A stretch of 64,000 bases of DNA from Candidatus Gastranaerophilales bacterium (GCA_944323655.1 CALUTL010000002.1:1-64000); one strand, 5' to 3'; counted from the stretch's first letter, positions 45,481 to 55,300 are shown. Numbers and translations are program-made. The notes: generated by a model not told the origin, from the letters alone.

Positions 45481-46266
45481 ATGCAAAAGCGTACTTATGT
45501 TTCTGAATCTTTAAAAAACGGGCGGCTTATGAGGTGGACGTTTATGCCTTTAAAGGTTTACGTTGCACCGATGAAGTTTTACTCAAAAGCCGGCGAGGAT
45601 TACAAATACAGAGGGCTTGTGAAGCGTGCGCTTGATGAGTGGCAGAAGGCAACAAAGGGAAAGGTGTCTTTTCAGATAACTGATACACTTTTGGAATCTC
45701 AGATTAATATTGAGTGGAAAAGGGTTGAGAGAAAGGCTCTCGGGGTATGTAATTTTTCTTATGATGCTCAGCATAGGCTTTATGGTGCGGAAGTTTCAAT
45801 AGGGCTTACGGACGGTTTAGTGCATGCTGATTATATGGATGAGAATGAAGTATATCATACGATTTTACATGAAATAGGCCATGCTGTCGGTTTAGGGCAT
45901 AGTCCTAACAAAAAAGACATAATGTATACTCCGCATCAAAAAGGTATAAATAAAGTATCAGCAGGGGATGTTTTGACTGTAAATTGGCTGTACAGACTTC
46001 CTCAGGGTGCGACAGTTGCCGAGATAGCATCAAAGTACCGGACTGGCGGAAGCGATATTGATGAAATTATCGCAAAAGTAATGGAGGGAACAGCCAAAAG
46101 TGAGTTTGAGCGAGTAAAAAGTGATATCAGTTCAAAACCTAAAAGGGATTTGCTTGAGGAGCAAGAAAATATTGCAAACCTTAAAAAATACGGATTAACG
46201 CTGCAAAACCTTCAAATATCCGATGAAATGCGAAAGTTTTTTGTAAAAAATCCGCCTAAAAAGTGA
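45481..46266 (+). CDS. matrixin-like zinc metalloprotease (metzincin)
   Basis: The active site is complete: H130-E131-x-x-H134-x-x-G137-x-x-H140 followed by the Met-turn M148 in KDIMYTP, the metzincin pattern of M10-type peptidases. The upstream domain (ALDEWQKATKGKVSFQ, LESQINIEW) also fits the matrixin fold. There is no signal peptide or pro-domain cysteine switch, unusual for this family. If the transcript starts at the ATG, as the TACAAT spacing suggests, none can be hidden upstream. The C-terminal 90 residues after the catalytic domain are charged and helical. Target unknown. Confidence 0.85.
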   Translation: MQKRTYVSESLKNGRLMRWTFMPLKVYVAPMKFYSKAGEDYKYRGLVKRALDEWQKATKGKVSFQITDTLLESQINIEWKRVERKALGVCNFSYDAQHRLYGAEVSIGLTDGLVHADYMDENEVYHTILHEIGHAVGLGHSPNKKDIMYTPHQKGINKVSAGDVLTVNWLYRLPQGATVAEIASKYRTGGSDIDEIIAKVMEGTAKSEFERVKSDISSKPKRDLLEEQENIANLKKYGLTLQNLQISDEMRKFFVKNPPKK

Positions 46267-46284
46267 CAAGATTAATTTTTAGTG

Positions 46285-46290
46285 TATAAT
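46285..46290 (+). promoter_or_regulatory. candidate -10 of the accD-accA-prmA-kdsB run
   Basis: TATAAT lies 40 bases before the accD ATG, leaving a leader of about 34 bases with an AGGGA site. This is a conventional leadered promoter. Confidence 0.5.
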
Positions 46291-46330
46291 GTATTTGTTA
46301 AAAAGGAATTTATTAATAGGGATTTAGAAT

Positions 46331-47206
46331 ATGACAATTCAAGATTGGTTTGAAAAACGAAAAGAGGCACAGATACAAAGACGTGCGCTTGAAGCAAGAG
46401 TCGAAGTCGAGAAAAACCCTGACTTGTGGACAAAATGTGTTCATTGTGAAGCTCAGCTTTTAAAAGAGGATTTGGCAAACAATTTAATGGTATGTCCAGT
46501 GTGTGACTATCATTTTAGGATAAACGCCAAAACCCGTATAACTCAGCTTTTTGATGAAGGGAGTTTTGAAGAACTTTTTGGCGAAATAAAACCGACCGAT
46601 CCGCTTGAATTTGTAGATACAGAAAGTTATAAAGACAGAATTAAAAAAGCGAATGATAAAACAGGATTAAACGATGCGGTAGTAACCGGAATCGGCTCAA
46701 TCAAGGGCAATAAAGTTGCCGCAGCCATAATGGATTTTGATTTTATGGGCGGTTCAATGGGTTCTGTTGTCGGCGAAAAGGTTGCAAGAATAATGGAAAA
46801 AGCAGTTGAGTTGAAGATACCGGTTCTTGCGATAACCTCATCAGGCGGTGCAAGAATGCAGGAAAGCGCATTAAGCCTTATGCAGATGGCAAAAACATCT
46901 TGTGCTGCTGCCAAATTGGATGATGAAGGTATTTTATATATAAATTTACTGACAGAGCCGACATTTGGCGGTGTAACCGCAAGTTTTGGAATGCTTGGTG
47001 ATATTATTATTGCAGAGCAAGGTGCAAGAATAGGATTTGCAGGCCGCCGTGTTATTGAACAGACTATAAGACAGAAACTTCCGTCGGATTTTCAGACTGC
47101 TGAATATCTTTTGAAATACGGTCAGGTGGATGTTGTTGCACGCCGCAAAGATTTGCCGGATATTCTTGGTAATCTTCTTTCTATGCATCAGCCGGTGCTT
47201 AAGTAA
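46331..47206 (+). CDS. accD: acetyl-CoA carboxylase carboxyltransferase subunit beta
   Basis: AccD pairs with AccA to transfer carboxyl from biotin to acetyl-CoA, the first step of fatty acid synthesis. An N-terminal zinc ribbon has CVHC (around 38-41) and CPVC (around 57-60). The crotonase-like core shows ITSSGGARMQES and PTFGGVTASFGMLGD. The 291 residues are standard. It is directly followed by accA, with a 40-base gap. Confidence 0.96.
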   Translation: MTIQDWFEKRKEAQIQRRALEARVEVEKNPDLWTKCVHCEAQLLKEDLANNLMVCPVCDYHFRINAKTRITQLFDEGSFEELFGEIKPTDPLEFVDTESYKDRIKKANDKTGLNDAVVTGIGSIKGNKVAAAIMDFDFMGGSMGSVVGEKVARIMEKAVELKIPVLAITSSGGARMQESALSLMQMAKTSCAAAKLDDEGILYINLLTEPTFGGVTASFGMLGDIIIAEQGARIGFAGRRVIEQTIRQKLPSDFQTAEYLLKYGQVDVVARRKDLPDILGNLLSMHQPVLK

Positions 47207-47246
47207 GAGCGGTTTATATAAAGTATTATTTTTAAAGAGGTAAGAG

Positions 47247-48197
47247 ATGACAGTTTTGGATTTTGAAAAACCTATCACTGAAATTCAGGAAAAAATAGAT
47301 GAACTGAAAAAAATAAGTTTGGAGTCCGGTATGGATTTAGATAAAGAAATAGAAACATTTGAACAGCAGGCAGAAGATTACAAAAAGGAGCTTTACGCAA
47401 ATTTAAAACCTTCTCAGAAGCTTCAGATTGCAAGACATCCTGAAAGACCGAATTTTTTGGATTATGTAGAGAATATTTGCACTGATTTTGTAGAACTTCA
47501 CGGAGATAGAACGGGAAGCGATGACAGAGCGATAATCGGTGGTTTGGCAAGAATTGACGGCAGAACTGTTATGATTGTCGGCACGATGAAAGGTAAATCT
47601 ACAAAAGAAAATTTGGAATATAACTTTGGTATGCCTCAGCCTCAGGGGTATAGAAAAGCTTTGAGATTATTTAAGCATGCTGATAAGTTTAACATTCCGA
47701 TAGTAACGATTATTGATACCCCCGGAGCATATCCGGGTATAAGTGCTGAAGAAACCAACCAAGGGGGCGCAATTGCTGTTAATTTAAGAGAAATGGCAAA
47801 GTTAAAAGTTCCTGTAATTGCTGTAATTTCAGGTGAAGGCTGCTCAGGCGGCGCTTTAGGGTTGGCTGTTGCAAACAGGGTTTATCTTCTTGAACATGCT
47901 TATTATACGGTTATTTCGCCGGAAGGGTGTGCTTCAATTCTATGGAGAGATGCCGCAAAGGCTCCTGAAGCTGCTGAAGCTCTAAAAATTACGGCTCCTG
48001 ATCTTATGAAATTTGATATTATTGACGGTGAAATTAAGGAACCTCTTGGAGGTGCTCATCACGATTACAAAGTGATGTCTGAAGAATTAAAGAAAACAAT
48101 TTTATCTGCATTAGATGAATTGTCTTCTCAATCAGGTGAAGAACTTAAAAAATCCCGTTATGAAAAATTCCGCAAAATGGGTGCTTTTTTGGAGTAG
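47247..48197 (+). CDS. accA: acetyl-CoA carboxylase carboxyltransferase subunit alpha
   Basis: AccA is the alpha half of the carboxyltransferase. The N-terminal coiled segment (LDFEKPITEIQEKIDELKK) and FVELHGDRTGSDDRAIIGG are typical, as are VTIIDTPGAYPG and SGEGCSGGALGLAVANRV. The 316 residues fit. AGAGGT precedes the ATG. It is followed by prmA after two bases. Confidence 0.96.
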   Translation: MTVLDFEKPITEIQEKIDELKKISLESGMDLDKEIETFEQQAEDYKKELYANLKPSQKLQIARHPERPNFLDYVENICTDFVELHGDRTGSDDRAIIGGLARIDGRTVMIVGTMKGKSTKENLEYNFGMPQPQGYRKALRLFKHADKFNIPIVTIIDTPGAYPGISAEETNQGGAIAVNLREMAKLKVPVIAVISGEGCSGGALGLAVANRVYLLEHAYYTVISPEGCASILWRDAAKAPEAAEALKITAPDLMKFDIIDGEIKEPLGGAHHDYKVMSEELKKTILSALDELSSQSGEELKKSRYEKFRKMGAFLE

Positions 48198-48199
48198 TA

Positions 48200-49129
48200 A
48201 TGTCTGATAATTACATAGAGCTTCAAATTAAAATAAATCCTGAAATAGAAGATGTTATTTCAGAGATTTGTTTTGAGAATTTGCCGTGCGAAGGAATTGT
48301 TTTGGCAGAGGAAGCTTATAAAGATTTGGAAATGATTTCAACTACAGAAGGAACTTTAAAGGTTTTTCTAAATCCGGATAATGAAAATCCTGAACATCTT
48401 TCATTAGAATATATAAAAGGACTTTTGAATGAACAACGTGACATTTTAAAAGCCAGAGGTTTGACGGATGATGAGCTTGGAAGCTGGGAGATTGAGTTTG
48501 CCGTTAAGCCTAATGAAGATTGGTCTAAAAAATGGAAAGAAAAATGGGATGTAACTCATGTTACTGATCGGATTACGGTTGTGCCGGATTGGTTAGAGTA
48601 CAGTCCGCATCGAGAGGATGAAGTAATAATAAGGCTAGAGCCCGGTTGTGCTTTTGGAACCGGAACGCATCAGACTACTCAATTGTGCATGAAAGCAATT
48701 GAAAAATATTTGATGTCAGGCGCAAAAATGGCAGATATCGGAACAGGTAGTGGAATATTAGCAATTTGTGCATACAAATTTGGTGCTAAAGAGGTTTACG
48801 GATGCGACAACGACCCGACTGTTATTGATGTTGCAAAAGAAAATGCTTTGAAAAATAATTCTGTTTGTACTTTTGAACTTGGAACTGCTGACAAGGTTGC
48901 AGAAAAATTTGATTTTGTATGTGCAAATATTCTTCACAATGTTCTTGCAGAAATCATGGGTGATTTGAAAAATATTATGAAAGATGGCGCGATAATGGCT
49001 TTGTCAGGAATTTTGGATGAGAAAAAGCCTGTTGTTTATGATGCAATAAAAAAATGCGGTTTAGAGTTGATTGAAGAAGTTCATCAGGATCAGTGGGTAG
49101 CGTTGATTGTAAGAAAATTTGAAGGTTAG
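48200..49129 (+). CDS. prmA: ribosomal protein L11 methyltransferase
   Basis: PrmA trimethylates ribosomal protein L11. The C-terminal SAM-binding domain carries LEPGCAFGTGTHQTT and MADIGTGSGILAICAYKFGA, then VCANILHNVL, which is the family NI motif. The N-terminal 130 residues match the substrate-recognition domain. Length 309 is normal. It is two bases after accA, suggesting translational coupling rather than functional linkage. Confidence 0.93.
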   Translation: MSDNYIELQIKINPEIEDVISEICFENLPCEGIVLAEEAYKDLEMISTTEGTLKVFLNPDNENPEHLSLEYIKGLLNEQRDILKARGLTDDELGSWEIEFAVKPNEDWSKKWKEKWDVTHVTDRITVVPDWLEYSPHREDEVIIRLEPGCAFGTGTHQTTQLCMKAIEKYLMSGAKMADIGTGSGILAICAYKFGAKEVYGCDNDPTVIDVAKENALKNNSVCTFELGTADKVAEKFDFVCANILHNVLAEIMGDLKNIMKDGAIMALSGILDEKKPVVYDAIKKCGLELIEEVHQDQWVALIVRKFEG

Positions 49130-49170
49130 GCTTATTTAAAAGCTTAGTTCTTAGTATAAGGAGAGTAAAA

Positions 49171-49914
49171 TTGAATAAAACAGCAATAATAATTCCGGCA
49201 CGTTACGGATCATCAAGGTTAGAAGGTAAACCGCTTTTAGAAGTCGCAGGAAAACCTGTAATTCAGTGGGTGTACGAAAAAGCAATGCAGGCGAAATTAG
49301 CTGATATGATAATCGTTGCGACAGATGACGAGAGAATTTACAATGCGGTAACAAAGTTTGGCGGAGTTGCAGAAATGACTTCAAAAGAGCACAAATGCGG
49401 TTCAGACAGAATAAGAGAAGTTGTTGACAGACATCCGGAAATCGCTTATATCGTAAATCTTCAAGGGGATGAACCTTTAATTGAGCCTTCCGCAATTGAT
49501 GAAGTTGCAAGAAATGTAAAAGAAATTGAAAATGCTGATATTTCTACATTAATAAGAGTTTTGCATGATGAAAATGAGATTAATAATCCGAACCTTGTAA
49601 AATGTGTTTGTGATAAAAACGGTTTTGCTTTGTATTTTTCGCGCTCTAAAATCCCTTATGAGAGAAACCCTATAAGCGGTAAATTTTACGGTCATCTTGG
49701 AATTTACGGCTACAAGCGTGAAGCATTGATAAAAATGACTTCATTAGAGCAGACTCCGCTTGAAAAAACAGAAAGTCTAGAGCAATTAAGAGCACTTGAA
49801 AACGGAATGAAAATTAAGACTTCGGTTGTAGATTTTGTGCCTGTTGGGATTGATACCCGTGATGATCTAGAAAAGTTTAAGAAAATTGTAGAAGCTAAAA
49901 TTCAAAAAGTTTAA
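49171..49914 (+). CDS. kdsB: 3-deoxy-manno-octulosonate cytidylyltransferase
   Basis: KdsB activates Kdo as CMP-Kdo for the lipopolysaccharide inner core. The N-terminus IIIPARYGSSRLEGKPL is the nucleotide-binding signature. QGDEPLIEP, FSRSKIPYERNP and GHLGIYGYK follow. The 247 residues are standard. The start codon is TTG at 49171, decided by AAGGAGAG five bases upstream. The gene supports an organism with an outer membrane carrying Kdo. It closes the accD-accA-prmA-kdsB run. Confidence 0.95.
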   Translation: MNKTAIIIPARYGSSRLEGKPLLEVAGKPVIQWVYEKAMQAKLADMIIVATDDERIYNAVTKFGGVAEMTSKEHKCGSDRIREVVDRHPEIAYIVNLQGDEPLIEPSAIDEVARNVKEIENADISTLIRVLHDENEINNPNLVKCVCDKNGFALYFSRSKIPYERNPISGKFYGHLGIYGYKREALIKMTSLEQTPLEKTESLEQLRALENGMKIKTSVVDFVPVGIDTRDDLEKFKKIVEAKIQKV

Positions 49915-50079
49915 ATCTTTTCTATTTTTCCACCAAAAGTATAAAAAAAGTACTTGCAATTTTTCGTAAATTAGGTTAATATAACGTTATAAAAATTCAA
50001 AAAAGTATATATTTTGTAATAATTATATATGTTTTATGTTGAGGTGTTAGATTTATTTAAGTAAGGAAAAGAAAAAATC

Positions 50080-50829
50080 ATGACAGAAAATGCTGAATTG
50101 CAAAATGAGACAGATGACCGCCAACGTATATTATTAGCAGATGACGAAGCAAGTATCAGACGTATTTTGGAAACACGTTTGAAGATGGCAGGTTATGATG
50201 TATATACAGCCGCAGATGGAGAAGAAGCCGTTGCAGCTTTTAATAAATATAATCCTGATCTTGTGGTTTTGGACGTAATGATGCCTAAGATGGATGGTTA
50301 TGGTGTAACACGTGAAATCAGACGTACAGCAGATGTTCCGATTATCATATTGACGGCACTTGGCGATGTTTCTGAAAGAATTACGGGGTTAGAACTGGGT
50401 GCAGACGATTATGTAATTAAACCGTTTTCTCCGAAAGAATTGGAAGCACGTGTAAAAGCAGTTCTACGTCGTACAAATAACCGTGAAACAGTAACTCCGG
50501 CAGGAAAAGTTACGAAAAATGTTATCACAACCGGCAATATCAAAATTGATACAGCTCGTCGTCAGGTGTTCCGTAAAAATGAACGTATTCGTTTGACTGG
50601 TATGGAATTTAGTTTGCTAGAATTGCTTGTGAATAATTCAGGACAAGCGTTCTCAAGAAATGAAATTTTGCAGCACGTATGGGCGTATCCGCCGGATCAC
50701 AGAATTGATACAAGAGTTGTCGACGTTCACATTTCTCGTTTGCGTTCAAAATTGGAATCAGATCCTGCAAATCCGGAACTTATTCTTACAGCACGCGGTA
50801 TTGGATATATGTTCCAGAGAATTAGTTAA
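50080..50829 (+). CDS. rpaB: RpaB/Ycf27-like OmpR-family response regulator
   Basis: This 249-residue two-domain regulator has a receiver with acidic D-D near residues 21-22 (LLADDEAS) and the phospho-acceptor D69 region LVVLDVMMPKMDGYG. The conserved lysine in DYVIKPFSPKELEARV follows. The C-terminal winged helix shows TGMEFSLLELLVNN and RVVDVHISRLRSKLE. The overall sequence is strikingly like cyanobacterial RpaB (plastid Ycf27), a master regulator of light-stress genes. No histidine kinase gene is adjacent. AAGGAAAAG lies eight bases before the ATG, and an AT-rich leader region of 165 bases precedes it. The symbol reflects likely orthology. Confidence 0.85.
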   Translation: MTENAELQNETDDRQRILLADDEASIRRILETRLKMAGYDVYTAADGEEAVAAFNKYNPDLVVLDVMMPKMDGYGVTREIRRTADVPIIILTALGDVSERITGLELGADDYVIKPFSPKELEARVKAVLRRTNNRETVTPAGKVTKNVITTGNIKIDTARRQVFRKNERIRLTGMEFSLLELLVNNSGQAFSRNEILQHVWAYPPDHRIDTRVVDVHISRLRSKLESDPANPELILTARGIGYMFQRIS

Positions 50830-50846
50830 TGATAAAAAATAATATT

Positions 50847-50878
50847 AAAAAGACAGGTGTAAAGCCTGTCTTTTTTGT
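50847..50878 (+). terminator. intrinsic terminator of the rpaB-like gene
   Basis: AAAAAGACAGG pairs with CCTGTCTTTTTT around a seven-base loop, ending in T residues. Confidence 0.9.
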
Positions 50879-51014
50879 TTTTTAAATGATTTTAATTAAA
50901 AAGTTTTAAAGATTTGAATTGTAAAAACTTTTAAATAAAGCCGAAGATATAAAAAATAAAATATCTGGACAAAAAATATTTTCATGATAGTATAAATAAG
51001 TGACAGGAATATAT

Positions 51015-51091
51015 GGCGCCTGTCGTCAAGTGGTTAAGACCTCGGATTGTGGTTCCGATATGCATGGGTTCGAATCCCATCAGGCGCCCCA
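51015..51091 (+). tRNA. tRNA-His (GTG)
   Basis: The sequence folds as a full cloverleaf. The acceptor stem is GCGCCTG with CAGGCGC, extended by the histidine-specific G(-1):C73 pair. The anticodon stem TCGGA/TCCGA encloses the loop TTGTGGT with anticodon GTG, and the T arm ATGGG-TTCGAAT-CCCAT follows. The 3' CCA is encoded. A UUCG-loop terminator follows 12 bases later. Confidence 0.95.
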
Positions 51092-51123
51092 TTTATTAAA
51101 ATTGACCCTTCGGGGTCTTTTTT
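51085..51123 (+). repeat. direct repeat copy 1: tRNA-His 3' end plus terminator
   Basis: These 39 bases (CGCCCCATTTATTAAAAT ... GGGGTCTTTTTT) recur exactly at 52219-52257. This copy is the genuine tRNA 3' end with its terminator. Duplication of a tRNA 3' end is the classic footprint of site-specific integration. Confidence 0.9.
51104..51123 (+). terminator. intrinsic terminator of tRNA-His
   Basis: GACCC-TTCG-GGGTC, a stable UUCG tetraloop hairpin, followed by six T residues. Confidence 0.9.
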
Positions 51124-51370
51124 ATTAGGTATAGTACTTGTTTCGAAGTTGTAAATTTTAATTTTCTCAAAATTAAAATTTGCAGACGTAATAAATGTAA
51201 CAAATTATGAAGAATCTTTTAATAGTGTAAAATTCTTTTATAATGGTGTTTTAAGCTATTAAGAAAAAATCCAATCAGGCAATATTTTTGTCCTCAATGT
51301 TTTAATAAAAGTATAAAGGAAATCATCTATTTTCAAAATTTGAGTAAATTGTAGGAAAGGAAAAATTATT

Positions 51371-51865
51371 ATGGGATTGACAAAATTATTGACATTTGTA
51401 GCTAAACCAATGAAAAGAGTTTTAAGTAATAGGCGTGTAATAGAATACCACAAACTTCCAAATGGAACAACTCAAACTAAATTATTTGATAAGTATGGTT
51501 CTTGTTATTTAGAAAAAACTAGTAAAGTTGTAAAAAACAATAATACAAGGACAAGATATGTATCTGAAATTAGCAGATTTACTCAGGATTGCGCTGGTAA
51601 ACCAATAGAAACAACCGACTATTATTTTACACATATTAAAATGGATAGATTTTATGACTCACAAGGTAATTTATTAAAAGCAAACAAACTTATTGAAAAA
51701 GGAAATGGAGGACCAGCACTGGGTGGTGGTTATTGTCGTACGTTTGGGGACGTTTCATTAACAACACAAAAGCCAAACGGATTTATAAATACGATTACAG
51801 GAGAACCTAATGTTGCCTTTGAATATACGAAAAAGGCTGATACTTCTCCTACTATTTGGGACTAG
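51371..51865 (+). CDS. orphan protein of unknown function
   Basis: I do not recognise this 164-residue protein. It has a short hydrophobic start (LTKLLTFVAKP) that is too weak for a signal peptide, then a basic, Tyr-, Thr- and Asn-rich body. A segment RFYDSQGNLLKANK resembles single YD-type repeats, and a Gly-rich stretch GNGGPALGGGYC follows. TAGGAAAGGA lies ten bases before the ATG and a long hairpin terminator follows, so expression is likely. It is the only gene between the two copies of the tRNA-His 3' end repeat and is therefore probably acquired. Confidence 0.55.
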   Translation: MGLTKLLTFVAKPMKRVLSNRRVIEYHKLPNGTTQTKLFDKYGSCYLEKTSKVVKNNNTRTRYVSEISRFTQDCAGKPIETTDYYFTHIKMDRFYDSQGNLLKANKLIEKGNGGPALGGGYCRTFGDVSLTTQKPNGFINTITGEPNVAFEYTKKADTSPTIWD

Positions 51866-51899
51866 TAGTCACTAATATCAAAATATTAATTTACAATGT

Positions 51900-51943
51900 A
51901 ACAAAATAGGTGAAGTTTTAATTGAACCTATTTTGTTGTTTTA
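51900..51943 (+). terminator. intrinsic terminator of the orphan gene
   Basis: A perfect 12-base-pair stem, AACAAAATAGGT with ACCTATTTTGTT, followed by a T-rich tail. Confidence 0.8.
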
Positions 51944-52218
51944 CAATGTTATTGATAGTAAGTTTTATTTTGAAGGTATCAGCACCATTGTAGCTGAGGT
52001 TTTCATTTTCTTCTGTAATTTCATTATGGCTAAAGTAGGGACATATGAATAACTTAGTTAGCTTCTATTTATCAAATTTATGTATAAGTATAACGTGTGC
52101 GTTCTATGTATTAACGCTAAGCATAATGAAAGTGTTTTATGTTATTCAGTGTTTCTATTTCAAGTAAGGCATAGTGAGCTAAATCAGAGTAAAAAGGTTC
52201 TAACCTTATACCATTGGC

Positions 52219-52257
52219 CGCCCCATTTATTAAAATTGACCCTTCGGGGTCTTTTTT
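52219..52257 (+). repeat. direct repeat copy 2: tRNA-His 3' end plus terminator
   Basis: This is an exact copy of 51085-51123, 1134 bases downstream, not preceded by a foldable tRNA. It again contains the UUCG-loop terminator hairpin, here with ten T residues. Confidence 0.9.
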
Positions 52258-52357
52258 TTTTGAAATAATTTAAAATAAAAATTTTTAAATTATATTAACA
52301 AATTTAGAATAATCTTAAAGTTTTTTTTTATTTATCCGAAGTAAATAGTAAGGTTAA

Positions 52358-55300
52358 TTGTGCAAATTGGTGCGTAGGATGACAGAATACGGTGTACAGC
52401 AGCAAAAGATAATAAGCCAATACCGGCAATTGAATAATCTAGGCTACGTCATATCAGATGACGAAGTTGTATCAATAATGCAAAAAGAAATGGAGCGCAC
52501 GGGGAAAGTTTACCCTGGCTTTGAGCATCTAGCCAAAACAACATCCGCTGCAAAAAAAGAAACTGACAACACCTACACCCCATCCCCAATAGCGCCTGCT
52601 GCACAAAATGTATTCGGAAACGGGTTTTATCAAGAAAGAGATAAAGGCCTGTCATTGGAGCATACAAATACCGCCTGCGCAACTATTCAACCCACATTAA
52701 TCCAATTGTATACAATAAATTTTCTGAAAAACATCTTAAAAGAAGGAAATGCAATCGTAACAGACAGAGATAGTGAAGCCGGCATAATGTCAGGCCTGGT
52801 AAATCTATGGCAAGAAAAATTTAATAAAGAATATTCAAAATCTCATGTAAGGAAAACTCTGTTTAAAACCCAGCAAGACCTTCAGCAAATGGAAAAAGCA
52901 GCAAGAGGCGAGCCGATTTCGACAAATTTTTTAGGAGAACCTATATACCAGACGTTTGAAGAAAATTTCAAATCCAGACGCGGTGTAGAATTTAACGCAG
53001 AAAACATAACAGACTGCGCAGAAAAATCCGAAACTTACGCTCAAATAAAAACGGCAGTTGAAATGGTAAACAAGACAAAAGAAAGCCTTTTAACAACCAC
53101 AAAAGGCGACGTTGCAAGCCAAATGAGTCCAGAAGAATCCTCAAAAGCGATTATACAGGCATTCAAACTTGCAGGCGTAACCTCAGTAAATGAAATAAAT
53201 AAAACCTTAGCAGACATAAACGAAAAATATAAAGACCATCCGGATGTAATAAAATACGGAGGGGATTTCAGAATAAATAAAAACAAACAAGGCGAATATG
53301 TAATCTACAGAACTGACAAAAGCGGGTATCCGGCAGAAGCGACAAATGAAGAATTGAGGCTTATTGCAAATGAGATGAGCCAAAGATTAGACAGAACATT
53401 AGCCGATGCAATCGGAGTAGAATACTCAAAAGATACCACATCTGAAGAAATGATATCCCTAACGCAAAAGAAATTAAAAGAATATCAGGATGTATATGAA
53501 GAAAGCTTTAAAAAAGCGTATGGTTCAAGAGATTTAAAGATATTATCCGAGGAATATGTAGCAAAACAGCAGCAAGGTGTAGCAACAATAGAGATGGGTA
53601 TAAACCTATTATCGACAGCGTTAATGATACTTCCGCCTGTTGCGGTAGCTGCAAGAGGTACAGCACTGGGCGCAAAATTGGGACTAGCAAGCAAAGCAAG
53701 TATGGGCGGAAAAATGATACAAGGATTAGAGACCGCTCAAAAAGTAAGCGCCCCGATAGTGATGGCAGCAATGACATTAAGACCGACGGAATTGTTGGAG
53801 CAGATATCATCCCAAAACGGAATGAGTGCCGAAGAATGGGAAGCCTGGGGTGTCGGAGTTTTGCAAAATTCGGTATATATGGTAACCGGTATGAAGGTAA
53901 GCCAGGTTGCCGAACAGGGTGCAGCTATGTATAAAACAAAAGCACTTGTAAATACACTAAAAAAAGCCGGAAAAAGTACAGATGAAATTATTTCAATGGT
54001 AAAAGCAAATCCCGTAAAATTTCCTGACGACATAGTAAAAAGTTTTAAGAATATAGACAAATTAGCAAAGACCTTACAGGTCACAAGTGAAGTCGCATTA
54101 GATTTATCAAGCACATATTTTTTAAATATAGTAATGAACAACGGCGATTTACAGCTTCAGGATTGGATAAGTTCAATAGCCTTTGCGATATCAGGCGGGG
54201 TATTGCAAAAGCAATTTGCGCCATTGACAACAGCAGAAAAAGTACAATATCTATGCGATGCCTTTAAAGATTACGGAGTTACACCAAATGATGCGATAAA
54301 CATTTTAAAAACAATGGATGACATTTCTGAGGGCAAAATCAAAGTGCCGTCCAAAAACACAGAAACAAATGCAAAAGATGAATCATCTGCGAAAACAAAT
54401 GAACAAACAAACGCAAACCTTGCGACTCAACAAAATTCTAAAAATGCATCAACTCTTGAAGATGTTGTAATTACAGCATCAAGACCTTCTACAAGAGAGC
54501 AAGTAAAAGAACCTTCAATAAACGAAAGAATAGAAAGGGCAAATTCAAGAGACGAATTTGTTTCCCTTCGAGATGAAATAAAAAATATGGCAGAAGGAGC
54601 AGAAAAGAAAGCGCTTCAAGAGGAATATCTGAAAAAATATAACGAATGGTCGCAAAGTTCTCAAAGACCGGAAATAAAGATGCAAAACACACCCGAAGCC
54701 TCTAAAGAAAATGTTATAAAAGTTTTAAAACAGCTTGGCGCAAATGATAAACAGATAAATAAATTTCAGGAAAATGCCAATGATGAAATTATAAACTTTA
54801 TTCAATCAAGAATAACATCTCCTGACTTTAATCCACAAAATGAAAACTATTTTATATATTTAAAGGATTTTAATTTATCACTGATACAAGAGATTGCTGC
54901 AAATCCTCAATTTCCGAAAGAACAGCTTGCATTAGTAGCAAATGCGGCATATACGCCGAATTTTACAAATCAACTTAGAAACGCTTATAAAAATGGAGTT
55001 GATATCATTCCTGGCTGTAATAGAGTTATAAAGATAAAAGAAGCGCAGGAAGCACGAATGAATGATCCGGCAGTAATAGCAAAACAAAAAGCATATGAAG
55101 AAGGCAAAGAGCGAATAAAAGCAAACAGTTCGCTAACAGATATGGATATAAGAGAGTTTAGTAACTATGCAAATATCAGAGAACCTGCCATTCAGGATTT
55201 AATAATATTCTGTGAGAAAAACGAAATTAAAAGTTATCATAACTTACTTTGGAGATGTTCTGAAAACAGAGCCGGAGATAAACTTACATCAGAAGAAATT

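Larger units (their letters stand above)
51866..52357. other. 492-base intergenic region
   Basis: This stretch holds the hairpin terminator of the preceding gene (51900-51943) and the second copy of the tRNA-His 3' end repeat with a working-looking terminator (52219-52261). Just before it is a short perfect palindrome AAGGTTCTAACCTT (about 52196-52209). A 62-codon open frame here runs through the terminator and lacks a ribosome site, so I do not call it. I see no integrase remnant and no second complete tRNA cloverleaf. Confidence 0.6.

Noticed and set aside
51888-51950. TTTACAATGT twice within 60 bases, considered as a repeat or CRISPR unit
   Set aside because: There are only two short copies, one forming part of the terminator flank, with no regular spacing. 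No CRISPR array is present in the window.
52201-52224. Second tRNA gene at the downstream repeat copy
   Set aside because: Only the 3' end matches; no anticodon arm or paired acceptor stem can be folded upstream.
52080-52268. 62-codon open frame in the gap before the giant gene
   Set aside because: It runs through the copied terminator, lacks a ribosome site and has no protein-like composition.
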